A DNA stretch of 64,000 nt from Siphonodentalium dalli (lineage: Eukaryota > Mollusca > Scaphopoda > Gadilida > Siphonodentaliidae), in NCBI GenBank assembly GCA_032622095.1, contig CP136063.1, positions 142,015,450-142,079,449 on the forward strand. Reading direction: 5' to 3'. The position numbers and the translations under genes are program-made. Numbering within the stretch: the stretch's first letter is position 1; each line of letters begins with the position of its first letter. Positions 11,933-21,695 of the stretch are shown piece by piece. Below the pieces are notes generated by a model that worked only from the letters and a program-made list of their open reading frames with translations, searched no databases and was not told the origin of the DNA.

Positions 11933-12952
11933 GTGATTAAATGGAAATAACGTCTCATTACAATGGTAGCAAAGCTAGCTTCATGAAATCTGTTTTTAGT
12001 AATTTAGAGCAGCAGCGGTGAATCCATTGATCACACAGGTCACAACATAACGCATCTTGATTTTTTCTCACTGATTTGTTGCATTGTTGCATGTAGAGCA
12101 TGGGTATTTTAGAGGCATGGTAATGTGGTTGTATGGGGGGGGGGGTATGGAGGGGGCGGTGTATGCGAGTGGTAAACTTTTTGAAGTTATTTGTCCAAAT
12201 GTAGGGTGTTCACATCAAAGGAGAAATGGCTGCAAGAAAAAAAGAGTGATGAGTGTATTTTAGATGAACTGGTGAACTGGGGGATGACTTATTCAGTTTA
12301 TATGATTTCCAGAAGAGAATGTGTATTACGTCATGGATGGTTGGATATATGGTGTTTTCCATGCACATGCTTGACAAAACTCAGGAAGTATATACATAAT
12401 AACGTATCAATCATTAGTGCATGCAATTATAGTTTTGCGAGTTAAACACATACATGTAAGCTTATACGGTAGCATGCAGCAACAGATGGGTATGTCACAA
12501 AAACAAAATAATACATATATATATACCTGTAACAAAGACACACAAGAACAGAGGCATGCTAGTCGATGGATTAACATGAGATGGAAGTATGCTGTCAAGA
12601 GTCAATGACACGATACGCAGTCACTATGATGATGAGAGTATGCTGTCCAGAGATGATTATACACTGTCATGACGTTGAAAACAAAACATGCTGTCCAGAG
12701 ATTATATCTTTCACAGTTAGAATGATGAAAGAGGCATCCACGGACAATCACGAGACAGAAGCATGCTGACCAGAGAATATATAACACAGTCATGAATGAT
12801 GATGATCCAGATATTTTATCATTCACAGAACTTTATGATGAAACATGCATCCATAAACAATCACGAGACAGAAGCAGAGAATATAACACAGATATGAATG
12901 ATGATGATCCATGCATGAGAAGGTATATGCATTGTAGTTTGAGCATCTATGT
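11933..12952 (-). other. Inter-ORF region of the L2-like element
   Basis: About 1 kb without coding signal lies between ORF1 and ORF2, longer than usual for this kind of retroposon. It includes a poly-G patch (12138-12165 on the + strand). There is also an imperfect internal duplication: CAATCACGAGACAGAAGCA occurs at 12745 and 12858, 113 bp apart, each followed by an ATGAATGATGATGATCC phrase. It may contain a further insertion that I cannot delimit. Confidence 0.45.
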
Positions 12953-13728
12953 TTAATTGTCCACATACTCTAGCTCATTTAGCTCCTTTACTAGGATTTT
13001 TTTGCCATTGTTTAAGAGTGCAATTATTTTGCCATCCAGTGTCCAGGAGTTTTTAACACTGGGGTGAGAATTGATATCTTTCAAAAGTTTCATGTTCTTT
13101 TGAGTTAGGCTCTCAGTTATTGCCAGTTTGGTGTTGTCGTCATAGAGCTTGCAGTTTTAAAGTGCTCTTTTGGTCATGAACATTTGGTGTTTTGTGTCAT
13201 GTTTGACAAATCTTACAATGATAGCCCTTGGTCTGTTTTTGTTAGGTTTCCTCCCAAGTCTGTGAGATCGGCCAATTTCCCCATCTTGGATTTTAACATT
13301 TAGCCCATTTCTGAAGACATTGAGAGCAATATCATTTGTGCATTCATTGTTTTGTTCGGGGACGCCATGAATTAGTAGGCAGTTTCTGCGGCTGTATTGT
13401 TCAAGGTTGTTGACACTCTCTTTAAGCTCTAAATTTTCAACACGCAGTCTGAGACTCTGAGTAATTAATTTTCCAGTTCCTCAATACGTTTAATAATGGG
13501 ATTGTCATTTGATTCATCAACCGATTTGGAAAAGGAGTCATTTTTAACAAGTGATGACTTTGTTTTTCCATCAGAGAGGATTTGCTCGACTATTTTTTCA
13601 GCCAAGCTTTCAACAAGTTTTTTTAATAGACTCTCATCTTTTAATAGAGTGTCCGTAATAGATTTTTTTGGATCTTGCTCGTTAACCTCTTTTGAGCTAT
13701 GTGTAGAAGTACGTCTGGATTGTGGCAT
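12953..13728 (-). pseudogene. ORF1 (nucleic-acid-binding gag-like protein) of the L2-like element, broken
   Basis: Starts at ATG 13728 (MPQSRRTSTH...). An N-terminal region with a helical, coiled-coil-like pattern (ESLLKKLVESLAEKIVEQIL) comes first. The core follows: ENLELKESVNNLEQYSRRN, LLIHGVPEQ, the GRSHRLG region and NRPRAIIVRFV. This resembles the RRM-like ORF1 domain used by L1-type and several CR1-group retroposons for RNA binding. It closes with KELNELEYVDN and a stop at 12953-12955. A stop at 13465-13467 with a frame change, and a second stop near 13158, break it. Confidence 0.8.
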
Positions 13729-13863
13729 GTCGCCTAATTTCGTGCAATGACAACAACAACAGTTTTAGATTAGGATAATCACAGCTTTCCACTTTCAAGT
13801 GAGTTCATATATTACAACATTTGTTTCAATAGTCTTATATGCTACTTATATTAACCCAGTTTC

Positions 13864-14976
13864 TAGAGATGGGCGGTTGTGAAAATTTCCCTCGGTTTCG
13901 GTTTCGTTTCGGTTGTGGAAAAAGAGTTGAGTCTCGGTTTCGGTTTTTATTAATAAAAATGACTAATGTGAACAAAATCTAATTATGCTTCATCATATTA
14001 CAAAGAAAACACACCAATTTTATCACCATAACTTGTGAGGTACATGTCCTTTTATAATTGTAAATTATGTATCCTATTGTTACTATTACATGTATATTGT
14101 TAATGTCCATGTCGAGTGGCAGTGCTAGAATGCAAGTGAGTCCGTGTATTGTGTATGACTGCAATTCAGCATCATATGATCATAAGTGTGAAATAATATA
14201 ATGATCATTTATATTGGCATAAAACTAATGTGTGTGACTAGATATATGTGTATAGTTATGATTTGAAAAATAAAATTTGAAATAAACAACAAAATGAAAA
14301 TAAAACATGACTAGAATCTCTCAATCACATTATCTGGCTATACCTGTATATATATGTATGACTATTACCATATTTAGGGAACATAATACTGTACACACTA
14401 TACATGCATCCAATACAAGTCACCTGAATGAGTGCTATATTTCTCAACAGTTTACCGACAAACGGTATAATTCATTCCGGCTCCGATTCAAAGCATAACA
14501 TTTTTAATCAACGGCGCACAAATATATTTGACGATTTTACATCCAAACAGTGATAAAAACTAATAGGGAATGCGGGTAACAATCATTGATACCTTTTGAT
14601 ATCGTATCCTCGTTATCAAATTCACCTTTGTACGGCCTTATGATTAAAAGAACATGAGAAATAAACTGACTTGTGTTGTGTTTACTACGGCGAAAATAGG
14701 TGTACACGGAAGCAACGTAATTTAATAATTAATTCGTCTCGCGATTTCACCATGAGAACTCCTTTCTGCATATATTACAGGCGGCACACTTAGATTTCTT
14801 ATCTTTCTTTGAAAAATATTTCCACACAGGACTCGTTTGTTCGTCGTGCTCTGCCATGATTACAGGAAGTTGTGACAACCGAAACTACAGGTTTTCCCAA
14901 CTTACCACGGTTGTCATTTCCGGTTTTTCCCGACAACCGAAACCGAACTGATTCCACGGTTAACCGCCCATCTCTA
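13864..14976. mobile_element. hAT-type DNA transposon remnant with 15-bp TIRs and 8-bp TSD
   Basis: Terminal inverted repeats TAGAGATGGGCGGTT (13864-13878) and its exact reverse complement (14962-14976) bound a 1,113-bp element. The target duplication CCAGTTTC is present on both sides (13856-13863 and 14977-14984). An 8-bp duplication and a TAGRGATGGGC-type end are characteristic of hAT elements. Inside, subterminal CGGTTTCGGTTTCG blocks recur near both ends, and a BED zinc-finger remnant lies near the right end. It sits in the 5' leader of the L2-like element, so it inserted later. Confidence 0.93.
14755..14857 (-). pseudogene. BED zinc-finger N-terminus of a hAT transposase, broken
   Basis: From ATG at 14857 on the minus strand the frame reads MAEHDEQTSPVWKYFKE. 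After a one-base shift it continues KDKKSKCAACNICRKEFSW before a stop. The order of SPVWKYF followed by a CxxC pair is the start of a BED-type zinc finger, the DNA-binding domain of many hAT transposases. The rest of the transposase is missing. It supports the hAT assignment made from the TIRs and the TSD. Confidence 0.72.
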
Positions 14977-15056
14977 CCAGTTTCATGATATTATGTATAT
15001 ATAATTAGTTTCTTGTCAAATTTTTCTAGATCTTTACATCGTAACCGGAAGTTAAA

Positions 15057-15143
15057 GTTAAAGTCTACAAGTACTCCTTCTTTCCATCAGCGATAAGACT
15101 ATGGTACTCCATGCCAAATTAAGTAGTCAACTGCAACTCTCTA
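15057..15143 (+). pseudogene. Continuation of the interrupted CR1/Jockey-type RT (C-terminal part)
   Basis: The frame reads VKVYKYSFFPSAIRLW followed by a degraded SMPN block, a stop, and VVNCNSL. The YKYSFFPxxIRLWN block is the conserved C-terminal end of the ORF2 whose upstream part stops at 8170. Here it is interrupted again by a TA-flanked MITE at 15144. Confidence 0.8.
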
Positions 15144-15534
15144 CTCTTCGAGTGCCTAATAAAAGTACAGGGTGGAATAATAGTACAGGTTGTAAAATGT
15201 CGCGTAACTGAATAATAGTACAGGGCGGAATAAACGTACAGACTGGAAATATTAGTACCATACATCCCAACAAAACGCACCATCTGACTGGTTTACTGAT
15301 GCCATGTGACAGAAATAGTTTCGATGGATAGCCAGGTCTGTGAATCTACAGTACGTGTGCTGATCACTGTCAACAATCAGAGTTCATTTATCTATGAATA
15401 ACACAATTTAAGATTGGTGAATTATTTCTTTTGGTTAATTTAATAAACGTACAGGACCAAATAACGATCGTACAAGTGGGAATTTTACCTCAATTTTAAT
15501 AATCGTACATGTATGTTTATTAGGCACTCAAGAG
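15144..15534. mobile_element. MITE with TA target duplication inserted in the CR1-type RT
   Basis: The left end CTCTTCGAGTGCCTAATAAA and right end TTTATTAGGCACTCAAGAG are inverted repeats apart from one extra base. TA is present on each side (15142-15143 and 15535-15536). With the element and one TA removed, the host reading runs on in frame from NS into LEDLNRELH, so both edges are well defined. A TA duplication points to a Tc1/mariner-type or similar transposase supplied in trans. The interior has repeated GTACAGGG/GGAATAATAGTACAG phrases and no coding. Confidence 0.88.
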
Positions 15535-15800
15535 TAGAGGACCTGAATAGGGAGCTGCATAGCTCCCTGAGTAGGGAGCTGCATAGCTGTGCCTGGGGAC
15601 AACAATGCATCTACATTTTACTGCAAGAATTTTTAACCTGTATATATACAACATTGCTTTTAATCATCAATCTATTTTTAACAACTTCCTCATCCGCCGG
15701 CACACAACAGTGCAATATTGTCCCAACAGATATACACCTCTGCCAGGACTTGCACTGTAACACGAAGAAGAAGTACCAACAGTTTTTAGTGAAAATATAT
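15535..15800 (+). pseudogene. 3' end of the interrupted CR1/Jockey-type element
   Basis: After the MITE the frame reads GLU-ASP-LEU-ASN-ARG-GLU-LEU-HIS (15537 onward) and then runs into a small local duplication of GAGCTGCATAGCT. The following non-coding part contains CAGGACTTGCACTGTAAC and a GAAGAAGAAG tail near 15763-15775, consistent with the 3' untranslated end of such retroposons. Confidence 0.6.
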
Positions 15801-16009
15801 TTTTTGTAGGAATACACTATACAGTCGAGTTCAAAATTGGTGGCAACAATTTTCTGTTTCTACATCTACCTGGTACGTACTACATCGCCCTCAATGTGCT
15901 GAGGATTATGTGGAGGCGCATGAGATTTAAAAACATAAAAGCATATTTATTTTTGGTTATTTTGATAATTTATTAAAATATACTGGAGCTTCATACTATT
16001 TAGAAGCTG

Positions 16010-16225
16010 TCTGTTTGTTTACAGGTGGGAACATGTGTTTTGTGAGTTCGGATTTGAAACTGTCCGTGTTGTGGCAGTTTAAGAATACATGTATGTCACG
16101 GGGGAGTTTGTTCCAATTTATGTCTATAGATTGTGCGTGGAAGAAAGAAAGCTTCGAGATAGTTTCTGTCAGCTTTACTAGCAGTACGGAGGAACTTGTG
16201 GCCCCTAGTTTCGTTCCTTCAGTGA
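16010..16225 (-). pseudogene. C-terminal fragment of another non-LTR RT, minus strand
   Basis: On the minus strand the frame reads INWNKLPRDIHVFLNC followed by DSFKSELTKHMF, preceded by KLSFFHAQSI. The order 'SFF...WNxLPxDI...SFKxxLxxH' is the conserved C-terminal tail of CR1/Jockey-group ORF2 proteins. Nothing upstream of it is preserved. Confidence 0.65.
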
Positions 16226-16599
16226 CCTGCGGTCCCGGGTGCTGGTTCCGCCAATAAAAGAGGGTTTATAACCAAATTCCAGGCTTCTGTGTAACAAACA
16301 CTGTGACACTGACAGTGATTTGAATGAAAAGCGGAAGTCAACTGCAACATGATTACAAGTTATTACAACAACACTGACTCAGTCGAGTCAGTGACTGGAC
16401 TAAAGTAAAACTAACAACAGTAGACGACGACACCAAGCCAAGGAGTCTCAATTATATTTAGTTTTTACCGTTTGATTTGGTGGTTATGAATTGTGTTATG
16501 TCCTTTGGATCCGAATCTGTATTAGATGATGCCATATTTCAGAATTAAAAAAAATATGACAGTGACACGACTCAATTTTTTTTATTTCGCTCCAGAGGA

Positions 16600-16607
16600 T
16601 GACGTCA
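16600..16607. promoter_or_regulatory. CRE-like palindrome TGACGTCA upstream of SF3B6
   Basis: A perfect TGACGTCA lies 210 bp upstream of the SF3B6 start codon. This is the consensus for CREB/ATF-type factors, common in promoters of housekeeping genes. No TATA box is evident close to the gene start. Function is inferred from position and match only. Confidence 0.5.
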
Positions 16608-16812
16608 CTCTTTCATTTCAATAGTCTCTAACCTAACACAAATATTTTATGCTTTAAAATGTATTAATATATTTCTAAAATAAGTCGATTTTATAAATTT
16701 ACAAATATTATGCTGCGTTTCGTTTTTGTAACTGATTATATCAACTTTCATTAAAATGCACATGGTTGAAAGATTTATGTATTTTTTTTTTATTAGAGAC
16801 AACACAATTTTT

Positions 16813-16822
16813 CAAGATGGCG
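16813..16822 (+). promoter_or_regulatory. YY1-type motif overlapping the SF3B6 start codon
   Basis: CAAGATGGCG spans the initiator ATG. The AAGATGGCG core is the YY1 consensus, known to sit just downstream of the transcription start and over the ATG of many housekeeping genes. It also gives an acceptable start context (A at -3, G at +4). Confidence 0.5.
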
Positions 16823-16840
16823 ATGAGCAAGAGAGGAAAC
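16817..16840 (+). CDS. SF3B6: SF3B6 coding exon 1 (splicing factor 3B subunit 6, p14)
   Basis: SF3B6 is the small RRM subunit of the SF3b complex in U2 snRNP. It contacts the branch-point adenosine and binds SF3B1 during nuclear pre-mRNA splicing. This exon encodes MAMSKRGN, the short basic N-terminus, and ends at a consensus GTAAGT donor in phase 0. Human SF3B6 begins MAMQAAKRAN, so this form is two residues shorter here and accounts for the whole length difference (123 versus 125 residues). The MAM start, the position of the basic residues and the next exon beginning VRLPPEV all agree. The ATG lies in an AAGATGGCG context. Human sequence is recalled from knowledge, not searched. Confidence 0.9.
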
Positions 16841-17061
16841 GTAAGTTTCGCTGTGGAGACCAATCATTGTCTCTACGTTTCGGGTAATTTAAGACACACA
16901 ATCATACCCATTAAGTCAATTAATTAAATGTTGACTTTGTCATTGCCCAATTACGCCAAAACGGTCTCACAGTGCCAATCATAACTCAATCAGTCAATAG
17001 TTGGGGTTGGTTTGGCCCTGGGAGCGGGTCGATTCGATCCACATCATCCAGGGACAAACTC

Positions 17062-17640
17062 AAACTCAAGTGATTTTATTTGATGCTCAGTATACATAAA
17101 TTACAATATGGTATTGGGGCTCTGTGGAAGCCATGGCTTTTGTGTCAGAGCCCTATAATAATACAATAATTATAATATAGACATAATGTCATTAATGTGG
17201 GTGCAAGTGCAAGAGGAGAAGAACAGTTGAGAGAGAGAAAGAGATGTAGGTTGGGGAGGGGGAGGGGTGGGGTGGTAAATGGTGTGCATAATGTGTTGAA
17301 GATACGCTCATAAGCAATAGAACTATATGTTACTTGATTTCCTGAAACATTATTATTTCAATTTAATGAATGTGTAAGGATGTGACTGAGTTACCAGTGG
17401 ATCTCAGTTGATTTGGGCTAAGAATATGGTGCTTTGTTTGTTTTTTGTCCTTTGATGAATTTGAATAATATAGAAGGTGATTAACACATATGGGTCATTT
17501 ATGATACATTATAGCTATTGATAAAGTGATCTTTTAGATATTTGGGGTAGTCAATACATGTTTCAATGCGTAATTTGCAATCTTCAGGGAGGCTATTCCA
17601 TAATGCTCGGGCTTTGTTTGAGATTGCATTTTTTTTTTTT
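17062..17640 (-). pseudogene. 5'-truncated 3' end of an L2-like retrotransposon, minus strand
   Basis: On the minus strand 17639-17499 reads ISNKARALWNSLPEDCKLRI and ETCIDYPKYLKDHFINSYN. This is the same C-terminal block as the L2-like ORF2 at about 8900-9180. A 3' untranslated part follows, ending in AAATAAAATCACTTGAGTTT (about 17090-17070) with short TTGAG-type tail repeats. The head is lost, as expected of incomplete target-primed reverse transcription. It lies in SF3B6 intron 1, antisense to the gene. Confidence 0.78.
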
Positions 17641-17759
17641 TCGGTCTTGGACTTTTCGGTCCAGGGCTCTTTCGACCGGTCTTGTTCGGCCCCCAATTCA
17701 ATTCGGGTAATTAGGTAGCGTGGGTGTTAATTGGACGGCATGTTAATTGCCTTTGATTT

Positions 17760-18525
17760 GGGACCGGTCTTTGGTACTGGCACTGGACCATACAAATTGC
17801 CATTCAAGAAGAACCTGAGAATAATGACAGTGAACTGCCGGAGTATACGCGACAAGCGTGCCGAACTAGAAGTATCATTGGAATACATCAAACCTGACAT
17901 AGTGATCGGCACTGAGTCATGGCTAAAAGGAGTCAAGCCGGGGAAAAACCCAACATCGGATTACATCAAATCCAGTGAAATTTTCCCGGAAAACTACCAA
18001 TGTTACAGAAACGACCGGAGGAGGAGTCTTCATCCTGGTTCACAAAAGCTTAATTTCAACTGAGCAACCCCAGTTAGTGACAGATAGCGAGATCAACTGG
18101 GTGAAAGTCAAATCGGCATCAAGCCAGGACATCCTTGTCGGAGCATACTACATGCCTAAAAGAGAAAACCATCACATCACAGAGCTGGAAAAATCCATCA
18201 ATCTAGCCACATCCGGAAAACAAAAACAAATCATCATCTGCGGTGACTTCAACTGCCCGGATATTGACTGGAACAAGACAGTAGTAAATAAGGGAGCACA
18301 AGATAAGGAGGTGCAAACCCAGCTACTTGACATCATGTCAGATAAAGGATTGAAGCAAATCCACGAACAACCAACTCGTGAGAAAAACTTGCTGGACCTG
18401 GTCTTCACCAACAATGCCACACTGGTTAAGTCATTTAACAGCATACCAGGCATCTCAGACCACTCAATTGTCATCACCGATATAGACATTAAACCCAGAT
18501 ACCAACGTGCAAAACCAAGAAAGTG
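17760..18525 (+). pseudogene. APE-type endonuclease fragment of a CR1/Jockey-type retroposon
   Basis: The translation contains RIMTVNCRSIRDKRAEL, PDIVIGTESWLKG, then after a frameshift near 18010 TGGGVFILVHKSLI, VGAYYMPKRE, IICGDFNCPDIDWNK, NLLDLVFTNNATLV and GISDHSIVITDIDIKP. These are the ordered motifs of an APE-like endonuclease: the asparagine of VNCRS, the glutamate of TESW, the GDFN block and the SDH block. Similarity stops after KPRKCY at about 18525, where unrelated sequence begins, so the reverse transcriptase half is missing. The family may be the same as the RT piece at 7236-8170, but it is a separate insertion. Confidence 0.85.
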
Positions 18526-19303
18526 CTATTTAATACATTGCAACTTGCAAGTGCTTCGCGCTGTGTACATGAATATTCATAGAACGAGTTCACCTTGTGC
18601 TATTTCTGCCACATGACAAGAAGTAACTGACTCCATAATTGGCGTTTTTCTTTCATGATCAAAATAAGATATGGAATTAAAAAAAAAACCACTATTTGAT
18701 AATCCTTTGCATCCGGTCGCAAAAATTTTAACACCTTTAATGTGACTCAGCCAAGTTACGGGAAATGGATATGTATATCCTAATATATATTTTTGCCAAC
18801 TTTAAATTTAAATTTAACAAACGACTTTCATTTTTACAAGATGCTTCTATAGACCATTTTACAGATAGCGAGAATGATGCATTGTTGGCCAGAAAGTATC
18901 CAAACAAAGCCACGTGCTTTACGGCTGCATGCATTTACTATGGGGGATTTAGGGTGGGTCTATAAAACTAATTATAACTTTGGTATCTGTCATAGTTTAC
19001 GCGAGAAATTTTAAACACATATCAGGGACATGTACCCCTTCTAGAATGTTCAAAAACATTTCCAGTTGCTTGTCGTATTTTAATTGATTTTATGCGATGA
19101 AATAATGCGAAAATTCAGAAAATTGCACTAATTTCTCAATATTTTGCGGTTTTAGTAAACGCCTGATAAAAATCGTTCTATTGGGAATTTTTACACCATA
19201 TTTTCAGAGAATATAGAGTAAACACAGTACTACCGGAATATCATAAAGGAGTTCTGTGCATTTGGTATTAATTAACCCTCAGACTTTGATTTTACTTTGA
19301 TTT
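18526..19303. other. Intron 1 stretch without recognised feature
   Basis: AT-rich sequence between the endonuclease fragment and the core-repeat array. It interrupts the endonuclease reading and may itself be an insertion, but no ends or target duplication are visible. Confidence 0.4.
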
Positions 19304-20965
19304 TACTCTTTGTATGACTAATTCCTTTAGCACGGACTACAGGTCGTACCTTTAGTCTGATCATCATAAAATTTGTCATGGCTGTTGAAATTGGAATGTA
19401 GATGGGAACGAGTCATTTTGGGGTCATTCGCACAAAAAACATGGCCATCAGTGCCATTCAGTGGCCATCTTGGATTTTAAAATATAATCCATTAGCACAG
19501 GCCACAGGTCGTACTGTTCGTCTAATCATCATGAAATTTGTCATGGATGTTAATATTGACATGTAGATGGGAACGAGTAATTTTGGGGTCATTCGGCCAA
19601 ACAACATGGTCGCCAGCAGCCATCTTGGATTTTACTCTTTGTATGACTAAATCCTTTAGCACGGGCTACAGGTCGTACCTTTAGTCTGATCATCATAACA
19701 TTTGTCATGAATGTTTATAATGACATGTAGATGGGAACGAGTCATTTTGAGGTCATTCGGCCGAAAAACATGGCCGCCAGCAGCCATCTTGGATTGTACT
19801 CTTTGTATGACTAAATCCTTTAGCACGGGTTACAGTTCGTACCTTTAGTCTGATAATCATAAAATTTGTCATGGATGTTAACAATGGCATGTAGATGGGA
19901 ACGAGTCATTTTGGGGTCATTCCGACAAAAAACATGGCCGCCAGCAGCCATCTTTGATTTCATAATTTAATTCATTAGCACGTGCCACAGGTCGTACTGT
20001 TCGTCTTATCATCATGAAATTTGTCATGGATGTTAATATTGACATGTAGATGGGGACGAGTCATTTTGGGGTCATTCGGCCAAAAAACATGGCCGCCAGC
20101 AGCCATCTTGAATTTTACTCTTTGTATGACTAAATTATTTAGCACGGGCTACAGGTCGTACCTTTAGTCTGATCATCATAAAATCTGTCATGAATGTTAA
20201 CAATGACATGTAGATGGGAACAAGTCGCTTTGGGGTCATTCGGCCAAAAAACATGGCCGCCAGCAGCCATCTTGAATTTTACTCTTTGTATGACTAAATC
20301 CTTTAGCACGGGCTTCAGGTCGTACCTTTAGTCTGATCATCATAAAATTTGTCATGAATGTTAATAATGACATGTAGATGGGAACGAGTCATTTTGGGGT
20401 CATTCGGCCAAAAAACATGGCCGCCAGCAGCCATCTTGGATTTTACTCTTTGTATGACTAAATCGTTTAGCACGGGCTACAGTTCGTACCTTTAGTCTTA
20501 TAATCATAAAATTTGTCATGGATGTTAACAATGGCATGTAGTTGGGAACGAGTCATTTTGGGGTCATTCGGCCAAAAAACATGGCCGCCAGCAGCCATCT
20601 TGAATTTTACTCTTTGTATGACTAAATTATTTAGCACGGGCTACAGGTCGTACCTTTAGTCTGATCATCATAAAATCTGTCATGAATGTTAACAATGACA
20701 TGTAGATGGGAACAAGTCGCTTTGGGGTCATTCGGCCAAAAAACATGGCCGCCAGCAGCCATCTTGAATTTTACTCTTTGTATGACTAAATCCTTTAGCA
20801 CGGGCCACAGGTCGTACTGTTCGTCTGATCATCATGAAATTTGTCATGGATGTTAATATTGACATGTAGATGGGAACGAGTAATTTTGGGGTCATTCGGC
20901 CAAAAAACATGGCCGCCAGCAGCCATCTTAGATTTTACTCTTTGTATGACTAAATTCTTTAGCAC
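19304..20965 (+). repeat. Tandem core-repeat array (10 monomers of 164/155 bp), pearl/Helentron-like
   Basis: The phrase AACATGGCCGCCAGCAGCCA and variants is centred at about 19442, 19607, 19771, 19935, 20090, 20254, 20418, 20582, 20746 and 20910. The spacings are 165, 164, 164, 155, 164, 164, 164, 164 and 164. Two monomer types differ by 9 bp at one place: TTTTACTCTTTGTATGACTA versus TTTCATAATTTAATTC. A block starting near 20101 recurs almost unchanged at 20593, 492 bp (three monomers) later. No 5' hairpin or 3' tail is visible, so this is an internal piece of a larger element. It has the same orientation as the host gene. Confidence 0.85.
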
Positions 20966-21695
20966 GGGCTGATTTGAGTTACTTTTAAAGGCTTAGTATT
21001 GGTACCCGTATTTACATTCCGGAATATACCTGAGGATGCGTGACTACTCATTCCCACGACCAGTTGCCCCGGGGTTGATCTTGCATGTTCGGGGCGACTG
21101 CTTCATGTATAGTAAGTCAAAGGCGGGTGACCAAATAATTTTTGCTTTCACTTCATCCAATTTTTATTTTATTTAATATTACAAAAGTTAGCCTTTACTA
21201 GCATAAAACAATTATTCCCTCTTACAGGCGATTGGATACAATTAATTGCGTGATTCGTTGTAATCAGGTATCTCTTAACATTCATCTGAGTGGCATGGCT
21301 TGACTGTATAGAGGCTTAGACGTTAGAGCAAACCCTGAGTGATTGTCGGTCAGATTATCCTGAACAACAGAACATGCGCGATAAAGAAATAACGAATTCT
21401 AGCACCTAGCCTGTATAATCGGCATCCAGCAAACGGATGCCCAACATAAACTTCATAAATTGCGTAATCAAAACAAGGTACATGTATGGGTATCAAGGAA
21501 CTTTTAACATCTTATTTTTTTGCTTTTTGCTGATTAAAATGCGTCTACAAAAATAGAAACATAAAATACAAGACAGATAACTCTGTATATCCCGTCTACG
21601 CTCCTGCTTTCCGAAGTCCAGCGCTATTAAATTTCACTATAATTAACCGGCTATTGACTCGTGGCAATGTTGGGCCTGCAAAACGCGTTATTTTT
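20966..21695. other. Intron 1 stretch without recognised feature
   Basis: No gene, RNA or repeat was recognised between the two core-repeat arrays. Confidence 0.45.

Larger units (their letters stand above)
8171..15056 (-). mobile_element. Nearly full-length L2/CR1-like non-LTR retrotransposon, minus strand, carrying a nested hAT
   Basis: In element order (right to left) there is a short 5' leader, ORF1 (13728-12953), a long inter-ORF stretch, ORF2 (11932 to about 8895) and a 3' region. The 3' region ends in AATAAATCTTATTGAATC-type tail sequence at about 8171-8215 on the minus strand. Subtracting the nested hAT (1,113 bp plus one 8-bp duplication) leaves about 5.76 kb. The host retroposon reads up to codon V at 8168-8170 and continues with VKVYKYSFFP at 15057, which fixes both ends closely; GTT is shared at the two edges. 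Both ORFs contain stops and frameshifts, so the element is inactive. Assignment to L2 or another CR1-group clade is tentative. Confidence 0.82.
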
